Shown: positions 15,722-24,284, numbered from the stretch's first letter. The stretch: DNA of 28,071 nucleotides from Syntrophomonadaceae bacterium (GCA_003561835.1 PWVN01000237.1:1-28071), one strand, 5' to 3'. The notes: a model not told the origin generated them from the sequence alone. Made by a program: numbers and translations.

Positions 15722-15773
15722 GATCTACCCCCAATATTCTCCCTTTTTCTGGTTCTTTCTAACCGCATTACTA

Positions 15774-15803
15774 ATTTTATCTATAAACCCCGCCTCCTGT
15801 CAA
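15774..15803 (-). promoter_or_regulatory. Sigma-A promoter of hisS-aspS
   Basis: Minus-strand TTGACA (15798-15803, perfect -35), an 18-bp spacer, and TAAAAT (15774-15779). The hisS ATG is about 52 nt downstream of the -10. It lies just after the terminator of the upstream helix-turn-helix gene, so hisS-aspS is its own unit. Confidence 0.8.
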
Positions 15804-15815
15804 TGAATTTTGCCG

Positions 15816-15852
15816 GGAAAAGACGATGAAACCGCGCCCGGGGCGCGGTTTC
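15816..15852 (-). terminator. Terminator of the small helix-turn-helix gene
   Basis: GAAACCGCGCCC (15828-15839) is perfectly complementary to GGGCGCGGTTTC (15841-15852), giving a stem of about 10 bp with a minimal loop. Two bases of the stop codon (15851-15853) belong to the stem. The minus-strand tail ATCGTCTTTTCC is moderately T-rich. Confidence 0.72.
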
Positions 15853-16027
15853 AGTTCTCGTATTTTTCCCTCCAGCGTCGGACCTCCTCCGGGCTTATAT
15901 TCATTTCCTGGGCAATTTCCGCATCGGACATCTCTTCGTGAAAGCAGTCCACCAGGCTGTGCAGGTTCTTGATCTTGTTTTTGCGATGTTTCTCCCGGTT
16001 CAGTTTCTCAGAAAAAGGGTCCCTCAT
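15851..16027 (-). CDS. Small helix-turn-helix protein, function unknown
   Basis: A 58-aa protein from the ATG at 16027, which has GGAGGAGG about 9 nt upstream. The N-terminal half is strongly basic (EKLNREKHRKNKIKN). The C-terminal half is a compact helix-turn-helix: MSDAEIAQEMNISPEEVRRW, ending in REKYEN. An earlier in-frame ATG at 16081 would add 18 residues (MRILPGILKKSF) and has a weaker AAGGGA site; it seems less likely. It ends in a strong hairpin and is divergent from the cell-wall amidase gene with 160 bp between their starts. It could be a small DNA-binding regulator. No ligand-binding domain is present. Confidence 0.75.
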   Translation of the reverse strand: MRDPFSEKLNREKHRKNKIKNLHSLVDCFHEEMSDAEIAQEMNISPEEVRRWREKYEN

Positions 16028-16187
16028 GTTTCCTTCCTCCTCCAAAAAACTTTTCTTTAGTATACCCGGGAGAATACGCATTATTTCCCTTGAGAAGTTT
16101 GCCAGTTTTTACTTGCTTTCTTTTTATGTAAACTATGTTAAAATTATTAAGAAATCTTAACAAGCATTCACAAGGGAGGTTCTCCGA

Positions 16188-17300
16188 ATGAAAACCTGTA
16201 GAAAGTACATAGCAGCTTCTCTCGCCGTCCTCTTCCTCTTCGCCCTTTTGACCGCCGCCCTTCCTGCCCTCCGGGCCGATGCCTCCACCCCGGGCTCCAT
16301 GGTGGAAATCCGGGTCAACGGCCTGAACGTCCGGACGGGGCCCGGCACCAACCACCAGCGTTTCCATGTCCTGCGCTGGGGTACTTATGTAACCCTCCTG
16401 GGCCGTCAGGGGGAATGGCTGCAGGTCCGGCTGCCCTGGGGCAAAGTGGGCTGGATCTTCGGCGGGAGCGGCTACACGTCCCTCCATCCCATCCAGCAGT
16501 ACGTCCGGGTCACCGCCTCCATGCTGAATGTGCGGACAGGCCCGGGAGTCGGCCATCCCCGGATCCACCAGCTCCCCTTCGGCACCACGGCCCCCGTTGT
16601 GGACAGCCGCAATGGCTGGCAGCGGGTCATCTTCGATACCGGCAGGGTCGGCTGGGTTTCGGGGGCCTACACCGAGTCCACCCTGGCCGGCCGGGGCGGG
16701 GAGAGAGGCACCACCGTCACGGCCCCGGGCACGGTTCCGGGCACCGGCACCCTGAGGGGCAGGACCATCGTGGTGGACCCGGGCCACGGGGGCTACGACC
16801 CGGGGGCTGTGGGCCGTTCCTTTAACCTGACGGAGAAGTCGGTGAACCTGGATACCTCCCTGCGCCTGGCCAGGCTGCTGGAGAGTACCGGGGCCAGGGT
16901 CATCCTGACCCGCAGCACCGACGTTTTCATCACCCTGGGCCAGAGGGCCGCCATGGCCAACAACACCCGGGCCGACCTCTACATCAGCATCCACGCCAAT
17001 GCCCACCCCAACCCGGCCATCGGCGGCACCGAAACCTATTACGACACCGCCTACCGCCCCGGGGACAGCCGCCGGCTGGCCGTCCTGGTGCAGCAGGAAC
17101 TGGCGGCGGGGCTGGGTTTGCGAAACATCGGCGTCAAGACAGCCAACTTCCATGTCATCCGCAACACCACCATGCCTTCCATCCTGGTGGAACTGGCCTT
17201 CCTGAGCAACACCCGGGAGGAATCCCTCCTGAACCAGGCCTCCTTCCGCCAGCGGGGCGCCGAAGCCATCCTCCGGGGCATCACCCGCTACTACCAGTAG
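16188..17300 (+). CDS. Secreted N-acetylmuramoyl-L-alanine amidase with two SH3b domains
   Basis: Zinc-dependent cell-wall hydrolase cleaving the bond between MurNAc and L-Ala. A signal peptide covers about residues 1-32 (basic start, hydrophobic core, A-D-A before S33). Two bacterial SH3 domains follow: about 38-95 with LNVRTGPGTNHQRF, and about 105-162 with LNVRTGPGVGHPRI. A Thr/Gly/Pro linker leads to a C-terminal Amidase_3 domain (about 190-368). Zinc ligands are H200 in DPGHGG, E216 in NLTEKS and H269 in ISIHANAH; E335 in VELAFLS is the catalytic Glu. The ribosome binding site AAGGGAGGT is 7 nt from the ATG. It is alone on the plus strand; roles in growth, daughter-cell separation or sporulation/germination are all possible. 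Confidence 0.93.
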   Translation: MKTCRKYIAASLAVLFLFALLTAALPALRADASTPGSMVEIRVNGLNVRTGPGTNHQRFHVLRWGTYVTLLGRQGEWLQVRLPWGKVGWIFGGSGYTSLHPIQQYVRVTASMLNVRTGPGVGHPRIHQLPFGTTAPVVDSRNGWQRVIFDTGRVGWVSGAYTESTLAGRGGERGTTVTAPGTVPGTGTLRGRTIVVDPGHGGYDPGAVGRSFNLTEKSVNLDTSLRLARLLESTGARVILTRSTDVFITLGQRAAMANNTRADLYISIHANAHPNPAIGGTETYYDTAYRPGDSRRLAVLVQQELAAGLGLRNIGVKTANFHVIRNTTMPSILVELAFLSNTREESLLNQASFRQRGAEAILRGITRYYQ

Positions 17301-17330
17301 CAAATACAGCAGCAAATCAATCCCCAGGAC

Positions 17331-17414
17331 CATTCAAGTCCCGGGGACGGTTCTCAAAACTTGAATGGATTCAAGCTCCGGGGACACTTCCCAGGTAGCA
17401 AGGAGGTAGCAAGC
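17331..17414. repeat. Dispersed palindromic repeat, copy A
   Basis: The first 37 bp (17331-17367) are identical to copy B at 27521-27557. The core begins CATTCAAGT and ends ACTTGAATG, which are reverse complements, and encloses CCCGGGGACGG. It is followed by a second ATTCAAG and CCGGGGAC, then a tandem AGGTAGCAAGG/AGGTAGCAAGC (17393-17414). It lies in the gap between the convergent amidase and dtd genes. The sequence style resembles REP-like non-autonomous repeats; no transposase is present in the window. Confidence 0.8.
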
Positions 17415-17533
17415 CAGGACTGTTCTCACTTACCTGGTAAATTCTGGGGAAATCGGGGCTCTTTTCAAAGCATGCCCTTCAAATACGATTGGCGCGACGG
17501 AAATATTGAGAGATAAGCAACGTCAAGAACCTG

Positions 17534-17574
17534 AAGAAGGGGGAGACCGGATTATTCCGGCCCTCCCCCTTCTT
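17534..17574 (-). terminator. Strong hairpin at the 3' end of dtd
   Basis: AAGAAGGGGGAG (17534-17545) pairs perfectly with CTCCCCCTTCTT (17563-17574), and an inner CCGG/CCGG extension surrounds the loop. It overlaps the dtd stop codon (17573-17575). No T-run follows on the minus strand, so it may be a terminator helped by other factors or a 3'-end stabiliser for dtd. Confidence 0.55.
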
Positions 17575-18037
17575 AATTTGGTTTCAAGGCCTGACCCCCG
17601 GGGCTGTCCAGCATGAGGGTGACGGGGCCGTCGTTGGTGATTTCCACCTGCATGGAGGCGCCGAATTCCCCCGTGGCCACCTTGAGACCGGCCTCTTCCA
17701 GGTACCGGCAAAATTCCCGGTACAGCCGGTCGGCTTCTTCCGGCGGGGCCGCCCCGGTAAAACCGGGCCGCCTGCCCTTGCGGCAGTCCCCGTAGAGGGT
17801 GAACTGGGAAATGACCAGAACCTCTCCCCCCGCCTGCCGGATATCCAGGTTCATCTTGCCGGCTTCGTCTTCAAAAATCCTCAACCCCATGATTTTTTCC
17901 GCCAGGTATTCCAGGTCCCCTTGGGTATCCCCCCGGCCCACCCCCAAGAAGACCACCAGGCCCCGGGGAATTTCCCCCGCCACCCGGCCCTCCACCAGGA
18001 CCCGGCTCTTCAAACTCCGCTGCAAAAGGGCCCGCAT
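17573..18037 (-). CDS. dtd: D-aminoacyl-tRNA deacylase Dtd
   Basis: Proofreading enzyme that hydrolyses D-aminoacyl-tRNA (and glycyl-tRNA-Ala) in the cytoplasm. At 154 aa it has the usual size. Diagnostic motifs are SQFTLYGD (77-84) and the Gly-cisPro loop NDGPVT (135-140). The ATG has GAGGAGGGG about 6 nt upstream and lies 16 nt after the rel stop. Rel-dtd is a common Firmicute pairing. It appears to be the last gene of the recJ-rel-dtd run, ending in a strong hairpin. Confidence 0.96.
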   Translation of the reverse strand: MRALLQRSLKSRVLVEGRVAGEIPRGLVVFLGVGRGDTQGDLEYLAEKIMGLRIFEDEAGKMNLDIRQAGGEVLVISQFTLYGDCRKGRRPGFTGAAPPEEADRLYREFCRYLEEAGLKVATGEFGASMQVEITNDGPVTLMLDSPGGQALKPN

Positions 18038-18053
18038 CCTACCCCTCCTCTTC

Positions 18054-20234
18054 TCACTGCTGCAGGTGCCTGCGGACGGAAAAGATGTCCTTGACCCGGT
18101 TCAGGCCGTTGATCACGAGTTCCAGGTGGCTCAAGTCCTTGATGACCACCGTCAGGTGCAGGGTGACGCTCCTGTCTTTGTTGGTCCTGCCGTTGACCGC
18201 CGTGATGTTGACCTTCCTGTCGGAGAGGACGTTCATGATCTCCATGAGCAGGTTGGGGCGGTCAATACCCATGATCTCGATATCCACGGGATAGGAACCC
18301 GTCTCGCTGTCCTCCCAGGACACCTCCAGGAGGCGGTCCCCCTTCCCCGAGTTAAGCGAATCCTTCACCTTGTTCTGCAGGTTCAGGCAATCCCTGCGGT
18401 GGATGGAAACCCCCCGGCCCCGGGTGATGAAGCCCACGATGTCGTCTCCCGGAACGGGGCTGCAGCATTTGGCGAAGCGGATCAGCAGGTTGGAAATCCC
18501 GTTGACCTGGACCCCTTCCCCCGTCTTCCTGGGCGGGGGCTTGAGTTCCGCCGTGTGGGCGGTAGAGGGGAGTTTCTCCTCCGGCTGGACCTTTTTCAAT
18601 TCATCCTTCATCTTGGAGATGACCTGCTGGCTGGAAACACCGCCGTAGCCCACGGCGGCATAGACATCCTCTTCCGTCAAGAGGTTAAACCGCTTGCCGA
18701 TTTCCAGGAGCAAGTTCTCCTTGAGGACCAGGTGGGGCTCGATGTGCAGCTTCTTCAGCTCCCGCTCCAGCATCTCCTTGCCCTTGAGAATATTTTCTTC
18801 CCGTTTCTCCTTTTTGTGCCAGCTGCGGATCTTGCTCTTGGCCTGGGAGGTTTTCACCATCTTCAGCCAGTCCCGGCTGGGGGAACCTTGCTTGGAGGTC
18901 ATAACCTCCACGATATCCCCCGTCTTCAGCTCATAATCCAGGGTCACCAGCCGGCCGTTCACCTTGGCCCCCACGCAGCGGTGGCCGATATCCGTGTGGA
19001 TGCGGTAGGCAAAGTCCAGGGGTATGGACCCGGCGGGCAGATCGATGACGTCCCCCTTGGGGGTGAAGACGAAGACATCATCGGTGAAGAGGTCGATCTT
19101 CAAATGCTCCATGAGTTCATGGGCGTCCCCGAAGTCCTGGGACCACTCCAGGAGCTGCCGCAGCCAGGAGAGCTTCTCGTTGAATTCCTGGTGGTCCTTC
19201 GCCTTCTCCTTGTACTTCCAGTGGGCAGCGATGCCGTACTCCGCCGTCCGGTGCATCTCCCAGGTGCGGATCTGGACCTCCAGAAGCTCGTTCTTCCCGA
19301 TCACCACGGTGGTGTGCAGGGACTGGTACATGTTGGGCTTGGGCATGGCGATGAAATCCTTGAAGCGAAAGGGGATGGGCTTCCAGAGGGTATGGACGAT
19401 GCCCAGGGCCCCGTAGCAGTCCTTCACCGAATCCACCAGGATACGCACCGCCATCAGGTCGTAGATCTCATGGACGTCCTTCCCCTGGGCCCGCATCTTG
19501 CCGTAGATGCTGTAGAGGTTCTTGGACCTCCCCTGGATGTCTGCCTTGACCCCCGCCTCTTCCAGTTTCTTTGAGAGGATCCCCTTCATGCTGCTGATGA
19601 ATTCATCCCGCTCCAGCTTCTTCTTGGCCAATTTTTCCGCCAGGTAATAGTACTGGTGGCGGTTTAAAAACCGGAAGGAAAGGTCCTCCAGTTCGCTCTT
19701 CATCTTGTAAATCCCCAGCCGGTGGGCCAGGGGGGCATAGATTTCCAGGGTTTCCCGGGCGACCTCCTGCTGTTTTTCCTGGGACAGGTGCTCCAGGGTC
19801 CGCATGTTGTGGGTGCGGTCCGCCAGCTTGATGAGGATGACCCGGATGTCCTTGGCCATGGCCAGAAACATCTTGCGCAGGTTTTCCGCCTGTTGCTCCT
19901 CCTTGGTGTGGAACTCCAGCCGGCTCAGTTTCGTCACCCCGTCCACCAGGAGGGCCACTTCGTTCCCGAAGCGGGAGCGGATTTCCTCCAGGCTGATATC
20001 CGTGTCCTCCACCACATCATGGAGGATGGAGGCCACGATGGTGACCACGTCCAGCTCCAGCTCCGCCAGGATCAGGGCCACGCCCAGGGGGTGGCTGATG
20101 TAAGATTCTCCCGAAACCCGCTGCTGGCTGCCGTGGGCCTGGCGGGCGAAATCATAGGCAGCGTTGAGCAGGCACAGGTCGTCTTCGGATTTGATATGGG
20201 TTATGATTTTCTCTTTCACTTCGGATAGAAGCAT
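18054..20234 (-). CDS. relA: Bifunctional (p)ppGpp synthetase/hydrolase Rel
   Basis: Stringent-response enzyme of the long RelA/SpoT (Rel) class; 726 aa. The hydrolase HD domain has H48, H72-D73 and D139 (ISHPLG, ILHDVVEDT, LADRTHNMRT). The synthetase domain has the RFKDFIAMPK loop found in bifunctional enzymes and LEVQIRTWEMHR. A TGS domain (VFTPKGDVIDLPAGSIPLDFAY) follows, then the C-terminal cysteine-containing segment FAKCCSPVPGDDIVGF and an ACT domain. All hydrolase and synthetase residues I can recognise are intact, so both activities are expected. The ATG is preceded by GAAGGAGGGTG. It starts 79 nt after the recJ stop with no terminator between. Confidence 0.96.
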   Translation of the reverse strand: MLLSEVKEKIITHIKSEDDLCLLNAAYDFARQAHGSQQRVSGESYISHPLGVALILAELELDVVTIVASILHDVVEDTDISLEEIRSRFGNEVALLVDGVTKLSRLEFHTKEEQQAENLRKMFLAMAKDIRVILIKLADRTHNMRTLEHLSQEKQQEVARETLEIYAPLAHRLGIYKMKSELEDLSFRFLNRHQYYYLAEKLAKKKLERDEFISSMKGILSKKLEEAGVKADIQGRSKNLYSIYGKMRAQGKDVHEIYDLMAVRILVDSVKDCYGALGIVHTLWKPIPFRFKDFIAMPKPNMYQSLHTTVVIGKNELLEVQIRTWEMHRTAEYGIAAHWKYKEKAKDHQEFNEKLSWLRQLLEWSQDFGDAHELMEHLKIDLFTDDVFVFTPKGDVIDLPAGSIPLDFAYRIHTDIGHRCVGAKVNGRLVTLDYELKTGDIVEVMTSKQGSPSRDWLKMVKTSQAKSKIRSWHKKEKREENILKGKEMLERELKKLHIEPHLVLKENLLLEIGKRFNLLTEEDVYAAVGYGGVSSQQVISKMKDELKKVQPEEKLPSTAHTAELKPPPRKTGEGVQVNGISNLLIRFAKCCSPVPGDDIVGFITRGRGVSIHRRDCLNLQNKVKDSLNSGKGDRLLEVSWEDSETGSYPVDIEIMGIDRPNLLMEIMNVLSDRKVNITAVNGRTNKDRSVTLHLTVVIKDLSHLELVINGLNRVKDIFSVRRHLQQ

Positions 20235-20313
20235 CCTGTCACCCTCCTTCGCTCCTTAGTCCCTCCCGGCCTTCAGCGCCGCGCTGCCTTTAGGCGCCCG
20301 GGTAAAAAGCTCT

Positions 20314-22911
20314 CTAACCTTTTCCACCCCGCCCCTTGAGGAAATAGGTTCCCAGTTCTTCCTTGGCTGCCAACAGCAGGAACTCCTGAAAGGCTGTGGA
20401 TTTCTCCAGGGCCGCACTGTCCTCCCTGTAAAGGGAAGACCTCTCCCGAAGATATTCCGCCAGGTCCGAGGGGTCCCGGGGCAGCCCAAAGGGAAAGGCT
20501 TCCCCTTCCACCCCTTCCACCCCTTCTGCCGCCGCTGTGCCTGCTGTCCCGGATGCCTTTGCCGGCGCCGCCTCTCCTGCCGCCTCTCCTCCCCCGGCTT
20601 CCGCACCCCGGGCCTCCTCCAGGATGGCCAGGGCCCGTTCCACGGAATAACGGGTGACGGAAAAATCCAGCCTGGCCTCCAGGTGTCTTTTCAGCTTCCC
20701 CGCCTGGGGAAAAGGCGAAACCCGGGATTCCTTCAGGGCAGCCCACAGTTCCGTGAAGATTTCCTTTCCCGGCAGGGAAGCCTTCAGCAGCAGCTGGTTC
20801 TGCCGGTAGTCCGCTTCCCCATAAAGCAGGTGCACGTGGAGACGTTTCAACTGCCAAAGGCCCGGCAGCAGGGAAAGAAGTTCCTCTTCCCTCAAAGGCA
20901 GGGACCAGAAAACCAGGTGCCCCTCCCGGTCCCCTTCCCGGGGAAGACTCCCCCTGCCCTGGTGGAGAAGCAGGGCTTTCCCCTCCTTCGCCAGGGGGGC
21001 CAGGGCCTTTTCCTCCTGGCGGGTATTCACATATATCATAATATTCCCCGGGCTGTAATTCAGCAATTCCTCCAGGTAAGGCTTTTTCTTCTTGCCCCTG
21101 TGGTCCACCAGGGATAGGGGCCCCCGGGTGAGGACATCATCAAAGGACCACTGCCGCACCATGAGGGAGAGCTCCTTCCTCCCCCTCCAAAGAGAGGCTT
21201 CGGGGTAGAAGGCCAGCTCCACCTGCCGGGAGCGCAGGGGGGCGTCCCCCTGGCTGCCGTTGCGGAAAAAGAGGGCAGGGAAGCGGGTCCGGTGCCGGTC
21301 CTCCACCAAAAGCTTCAGGTGATTGCCGTTTTTCCCCACCCGGCGCTTCTCCACCACCTTGAACCCGCCGCCCAGGAGGGGCTGGGGATTGCCGTACCCA
21401 AAGGGGGCCAAAAGGGAGAGCTCCTCGGCCAAAGGCAGGGTGACCTCCTCCCCCTCCACCCGCCAGTCCAGCAAAACTTTCTTCTCCCTGTCCCCCTCTT
21501 TCAACCGTTCCCGGGCCAGGGCCTTAAGCCTCTCCCGCAAGAGGGGGACCTTGTCCTCCTGGAGGGTAAGGCCGGCCGCCAGTTCGTGGCCGCCGAAGCG
21601 CTCCAGCAGGGAAGAGGCCTCTTCCAGGGCCTCCACCAGATTGAACCCCGGGATGCTCCTGCCGGAGCCGGTGGCCTTCCCCTGGCCGTCCAGGGACAGG
21701 AGGATGACGGGTTTGTAGAAGAGCTCGCACAGGCGGGAGGCTACGATGCCCAACACCCCCTGGTGCCAGCCCTCTTTCCCCAGGACCAGAACTCCCGCCT
21801 CCGCCGCTGCTTCCGGGGCCATGTCCGGGACCGCTTCCGGGGACACTTCTGCCGCTGCTTCCCCTGCTGGCCCCCCGGGGCCTTCCCCCGCCGCCCACCG
21901 GCAGGCCTCCTCATAGATATCCTGCTCCACCTGCTGGCGCAGCCGGTTCAGCTCGTTCAATTCCCCGGCGATACGAGCGGCCTTTGCCCCGTCCGGCGTG
22001 GTTAAAAGTTCCACCCCGGGCCGGGCTTCCCCCATCCTGCCGGCGGCATTCAGGCGGGGAGCCAAGATAAAGGCGATCTGCCCCGCATCGACGGTCTTTC
22101 CCTCCAGGCCCGCCGCCCGGATCAGGGCATCGAGGCCCGGCCGCCCTTTCTCATTCAAAACCTTGAGGCCGTATTTCACCAAAATGCGGTTCTCTCCCAG
22201 CAGGGGGACGATATCCGCCACCGTCCCCAGGGCCGCCAGGTCCAGGTACTTATGCCACCCCGCATCCCCCCGCCCCGCCGCCCGGTGCAGGGCCTGGGCC
22301 AGTTTGAAGGCCACCCCCACCCCGGCCAGGTTCTTTAAGGGAAAGCCCGCCTCCTCCCGCAGGGGGTTGATATGGGCCAGGGCCGCCCTCTCCCCCTGGG
22401 GCTGGTGGTGGTCCGTGACGATGATGTCCAGCCCCTGCTCCGCCGCCTCCCGGATTTCCGCCTCCGCCTTCTCTCCGCAATCCACGGTGATGAGCAGGCG
22501 GGTCCCCCCGGCGGCGGCCTTCAGGAGGGCTTCCCGGTGCAGGCCGTACCCTTCGTCGAAACGGCTGGGAATATAAAAAGACACCTGCCCCCCCATGTCC
22601 TGAAGGCAAGAGTAGAGCAGGGCCGCAGCCGTGATTCCGTCGGCATCGTAATCCCCGTATACCAGGATTTTCTCCCCTGCCTTAAGGGCCCGCTGGATCC
22701 GCTCCACCGCCTCCTTCATCCCCGTCAAACGGAAGGGGTCCACCAGGTCCGCCAGGGAAGGGGCCAGAAATTTTTGGGCCTCCGGGGGCGTCTTTATGCC
22801 CCGCAGAGAAAGCAGGGCGGCAGTTACGGGCGAAACCTGCAGGGCTTCAACCAGGGATGCTGCGGTATCCTTATTGGTCTTCCTGTACGTCCACGTCCTG
22901 TGTGCAGTCAA
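20314..22911 (-). CDS. recJ: Single-stranded-DNA-specific 5'-3' exonuclease RecJ
   Basis: DHH-family exonuclease of recombination and mismatch/base-excision repair. Motifs (865-aa numbering): YGDYDADG near 85-92, the DHH motif at about 167-169 in VTDHHQPQG, LAPRLNAAGRMG near 283-294, and GRSIPGFNL and RFGGHELAAG further on. The product then has an OB-fold region and a long C-terminal extension. Two Ala/Gly/Glu-rich low-complexity stretches, about 342-372 and 766-803, are unusual and sit between domains. The start is most likely the TTG at 22911, since GGAGGAGG ends 6 nt upstream; a GTG at 22941 would add 10 residues and enlarge the overlap with the lapA-like gene from 41 to 71 nt. That overlap suggests coupled translation. 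Confidence 0.93.
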   Translation of the reverse strand: MTAHRTWTYRKTNKDTAASLVEALQVSPVTAALLSLRGIKTPPEAQKFLAPSLADLVDPFRLTGMKEAVERIQRALKAGEKILVYGDYDADGITAAALLYSCLQDMGGQVSFYIPSRFDEGYGLHREALLKAAAGGTRLLITVDCGEKAEAEIREAAEQGLDIIVTDHHQPQGERAALAHINPLREEAGFPLKNLAGVGVAFKLAQALHRAAGRGDAGWHKYLDLAALGTVADIVPLLGENRILVKYGLKVLNEKGRPGLDALIRAAGLEGKTVDAGQIAFILAPRLNAAGRMGEARPGVELLTTPDGAKAARIAGELNELNRLRQQVEQDIYEEACRWAAGEGPGGPAGEAAAEVSPEAVPDMAPEAAAEAGVLVLGKEGWHQGVLGIVASRLCELFYKPVILLSLDGQGKATGSGRSIPGFNLVEALEEASSLLERFGGHELAAGLTLQEDKVPLLRERLKALARERLKEGDREKKVLLDWRVEGEEVTLPLAEELSLLAPFGYGNPQPLLGGGFKVVEKRRVGKNGNHLKLLVEDRHRTRFPALFFRNGSQGDAPLRSRQVELAFYPEASLWRGRKELSLMVRQWSFDDVLTRGPLSLVDHRGKKKKPYLEELLNYSPGNIMIYVNTRQEEKALAPLAKEGKALLLHQGRGSLPREGDREGHLVFWSLPLREEELLSLLPGLWQLKRLHVHLLYGEADYRQNQLLLKASLPGKEIFTELWAALKESRVSPFPQAGKLKRHLEARLDFSVTRYSVERALAILEEARGAEAGGGEAAGEAAPAKASGTAGTAAAEGVEGVEGEAFPFGLPRDPSDLAEYLRERSSLYREDSAALEKSTAFQEFLLLAAKEELGTYFLKGRGGKG

Positions 22912-23248
22912 CCTTAACCTCCTCCACCGGTTCCCCTTCACCGGGAGCTTCCTCTTCCGGCTCCCTTTCCGCCAGCAGGGCTTCCTTGGCCTTAAGCTCC
23001 TCTTCCAACGCCTTGATCTTCTTTTTCAGGTCCCGGACCTGAAAGCCCACCCGCACATGGCGCAGCAGGCTCAAAAAAACCATGATGAGGGCGCCCACCG
23101 CGGCCGAGCCCAAAATCAGCAGGACCAGGGAAATCTCCACGGAGGTGAAGAGGAAGTTTACGGCCACCACCTCGTTGTTGACAATGGCAAAAACTGCGAT
23201 CAAAAGGCTGAAGAGCAGGGCAACAATTAAAGACCACTGGGTTTTCAT
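22871..23248 (-). CDS. LapA-domain (DUF1049) membrane protein
   Basis: A 125-aa protein of the LapA/DUF1049 family. Two membrane helices lie at about 5-27 and 38-63, with the family's VNNEVVAVNFLFTSVEISLVLL segment between and within them. A basic coiled-coil helix follows (VRDLKKKIKALEEELKAKEA), then a strongly acidic tail (EREPEEEAPGEGEPVEE). In Gram-negative bacteria LapA proteins help assemble lipopolysaccharide; in Firmicutes the role is not established. The ATG is preceded by GAGGTGATTGG. The 3' end overlaps recJ, whose ribosome binding site lies within this gene. Confidence 0.87.
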   Translation of the reverse strand: MKTQWSLIVALLFSLLIAVFAIVNNEVVAVNFLFTSVEISLVLLILGSAAVGALIMVFLSLLRHVRVGFQVRDLKKKIKALEEELKAKEALLAEREPEEEAPGEGEPVEEVKVDCTQDVDVQEDQ

Positions 23249-23340
23249 CCAATCACCTCATTTCTGCAGGATGCGATTTCTTTCGCTATTTCGCCGCCGC
23301 CCCGTCCATTTCCTGCCTGTACTTCGCCGTCAGCCGAACT

Positions 23341-24243
23341 TTACGCCTTCTTTTGAGGAAAGGGGTCCACGTGGACCAGGACATCGGCTATCTTCTGGTC
23401 CTGAAGGAGCCTCTCCTTCACCTGGGAGGCCACATCGTGACCCGCCCGGACGCTCATCTCCTCGTCCACCCCGATCTGCAAATCGATGCACACCTGGTGA
23501 CCCGTCACCCGGGCCCGCACATCGTTCACCGCCCGGACCCCCGCCACCTCCAGGGCGCGGCCCCGGATGCCCTCCGCCTCCTCTTCCCCCAGGCAGCTGT
23601 CCATGAGTTCCCAGGCCGCATCCCGGGCGATGGTGTAGCCCATCTTGATAATCAGTAGGGACACCATTAGCCCCGCCACCGGGTCCAGGTAGTAGAGGAG
23701 GGGTATATTGAACTGCCGTCCCAGCAGGGCCCCGCCGACACCGAGAAAAACCGCCACCGATGATACGGCGTCGTTGCGGTGCTCCCAGGCGTTGGCCACC
23801 AGGGCCGGGGAGGAGAGCTTTCTGCCCTGATGAAGGACGTACCGGAAGAGGCCCTCCTTGGTGACGATGGACAGGAGGGCCACCGCCAGGGCCACCGCCG
23901 AGGGGGCCCGGACCTCGCCCCCCACCGCATACCTCAGGGAAGAGAGGGCGATGTTGAGGCCCGCCATGATGATGATGACGGCCACTATCTTGGCGGCGAT
24001 GGATTCGGCCCGGCCGTGGCCGTAGGGGTGGTCCCGGTCCGGCGGCTTGCGGGAAACCTTGAGGCCCACCAGGACCACGGTGGAGGCCAGAATATCGGAG
24101 CCGGAATGGAAGGCGTCGGCCACTAGGGCGGCGCTGCCCGCCAGGTAACCCGTCACACCCTTGATCAGGGTGAGAATGATGTTGATGATGATGCCCAGCC
24201 AGGCAGAAACAGCCCCTTCCCGGTAGCGGCTTTCGTTGTCCAA
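23341..24243 (-). CDS. Cation diffusion facilitator (CDF) family metal efflux transporter
   Basis: Metal/H+ antiporter of the CDF family. The TTG at 24243 is chosen as start (300 aa, beginning with DNESRYREGAVSAWLG after the initiator), because GGGAGGAG lies 6 nt upstream and homologues start near this point. An in-frame extension to 24357 would run through the promoter and is rejected. Six membrane helices occupy about 10-215, followed by a cytoplasmic C-terminal domain. The transport site residues are H46 and D50 in TM2 (ADAFHSGSD) and E154 and D158 in TM5 (NAWEHRNDAVSS); the TM5 position is usually His or Asp, so E154 is atypical of Zn2+ carriers. DHPYGHGRAE in the TM2-TM3 loop is a CDF hallmark. 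Substrate is uncertain. Confidence 0.9.
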   Translation of the reverse strand: MDNESRYREGAVSAWLGIIINIILTLIKGVTGYLAGSAALVADAFHSGSDILASTVVLVGLKVSRKPPDRDHPYGHGRAESIAAKIVAVIIIMAGLNIALSSLRYAVGGEVRAPSAVALAVALLSIVTKEGLFRYVLHQGRKLSSPALVANAWEHRNDAVSSVAVFLGVGGALLGRQFNIPLLYYLDPVAGLMVSLLIIKMGYTIARDAAWELMDSCLGEEEAEGIRGRALEVAGVRAVNDVRARVTGHQVCIDLQIGVDEEMSVRAGHDVASQVKERLLQDQKIADVLVHVDPFPQKKA

Positions 24244-24284
24244 CCCGATCTCCTCCCGAACCCGAACTATCTTCTTTTCATTAT

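Noticed and set aside
15722..15800. T-box riboswitch upstream of hisS
   Set aside because: The promoter is only about 55 nt from the start codon, too short for a T-box leader, and no specifier or antiterminator structure is seen.
16008..17333. Minus-strand frame of 441 codons opposite the amidase
   Set aside because: The plus-strand amidase has a signal peptide, domains and a ribosome binding site; the antisense frame has none.
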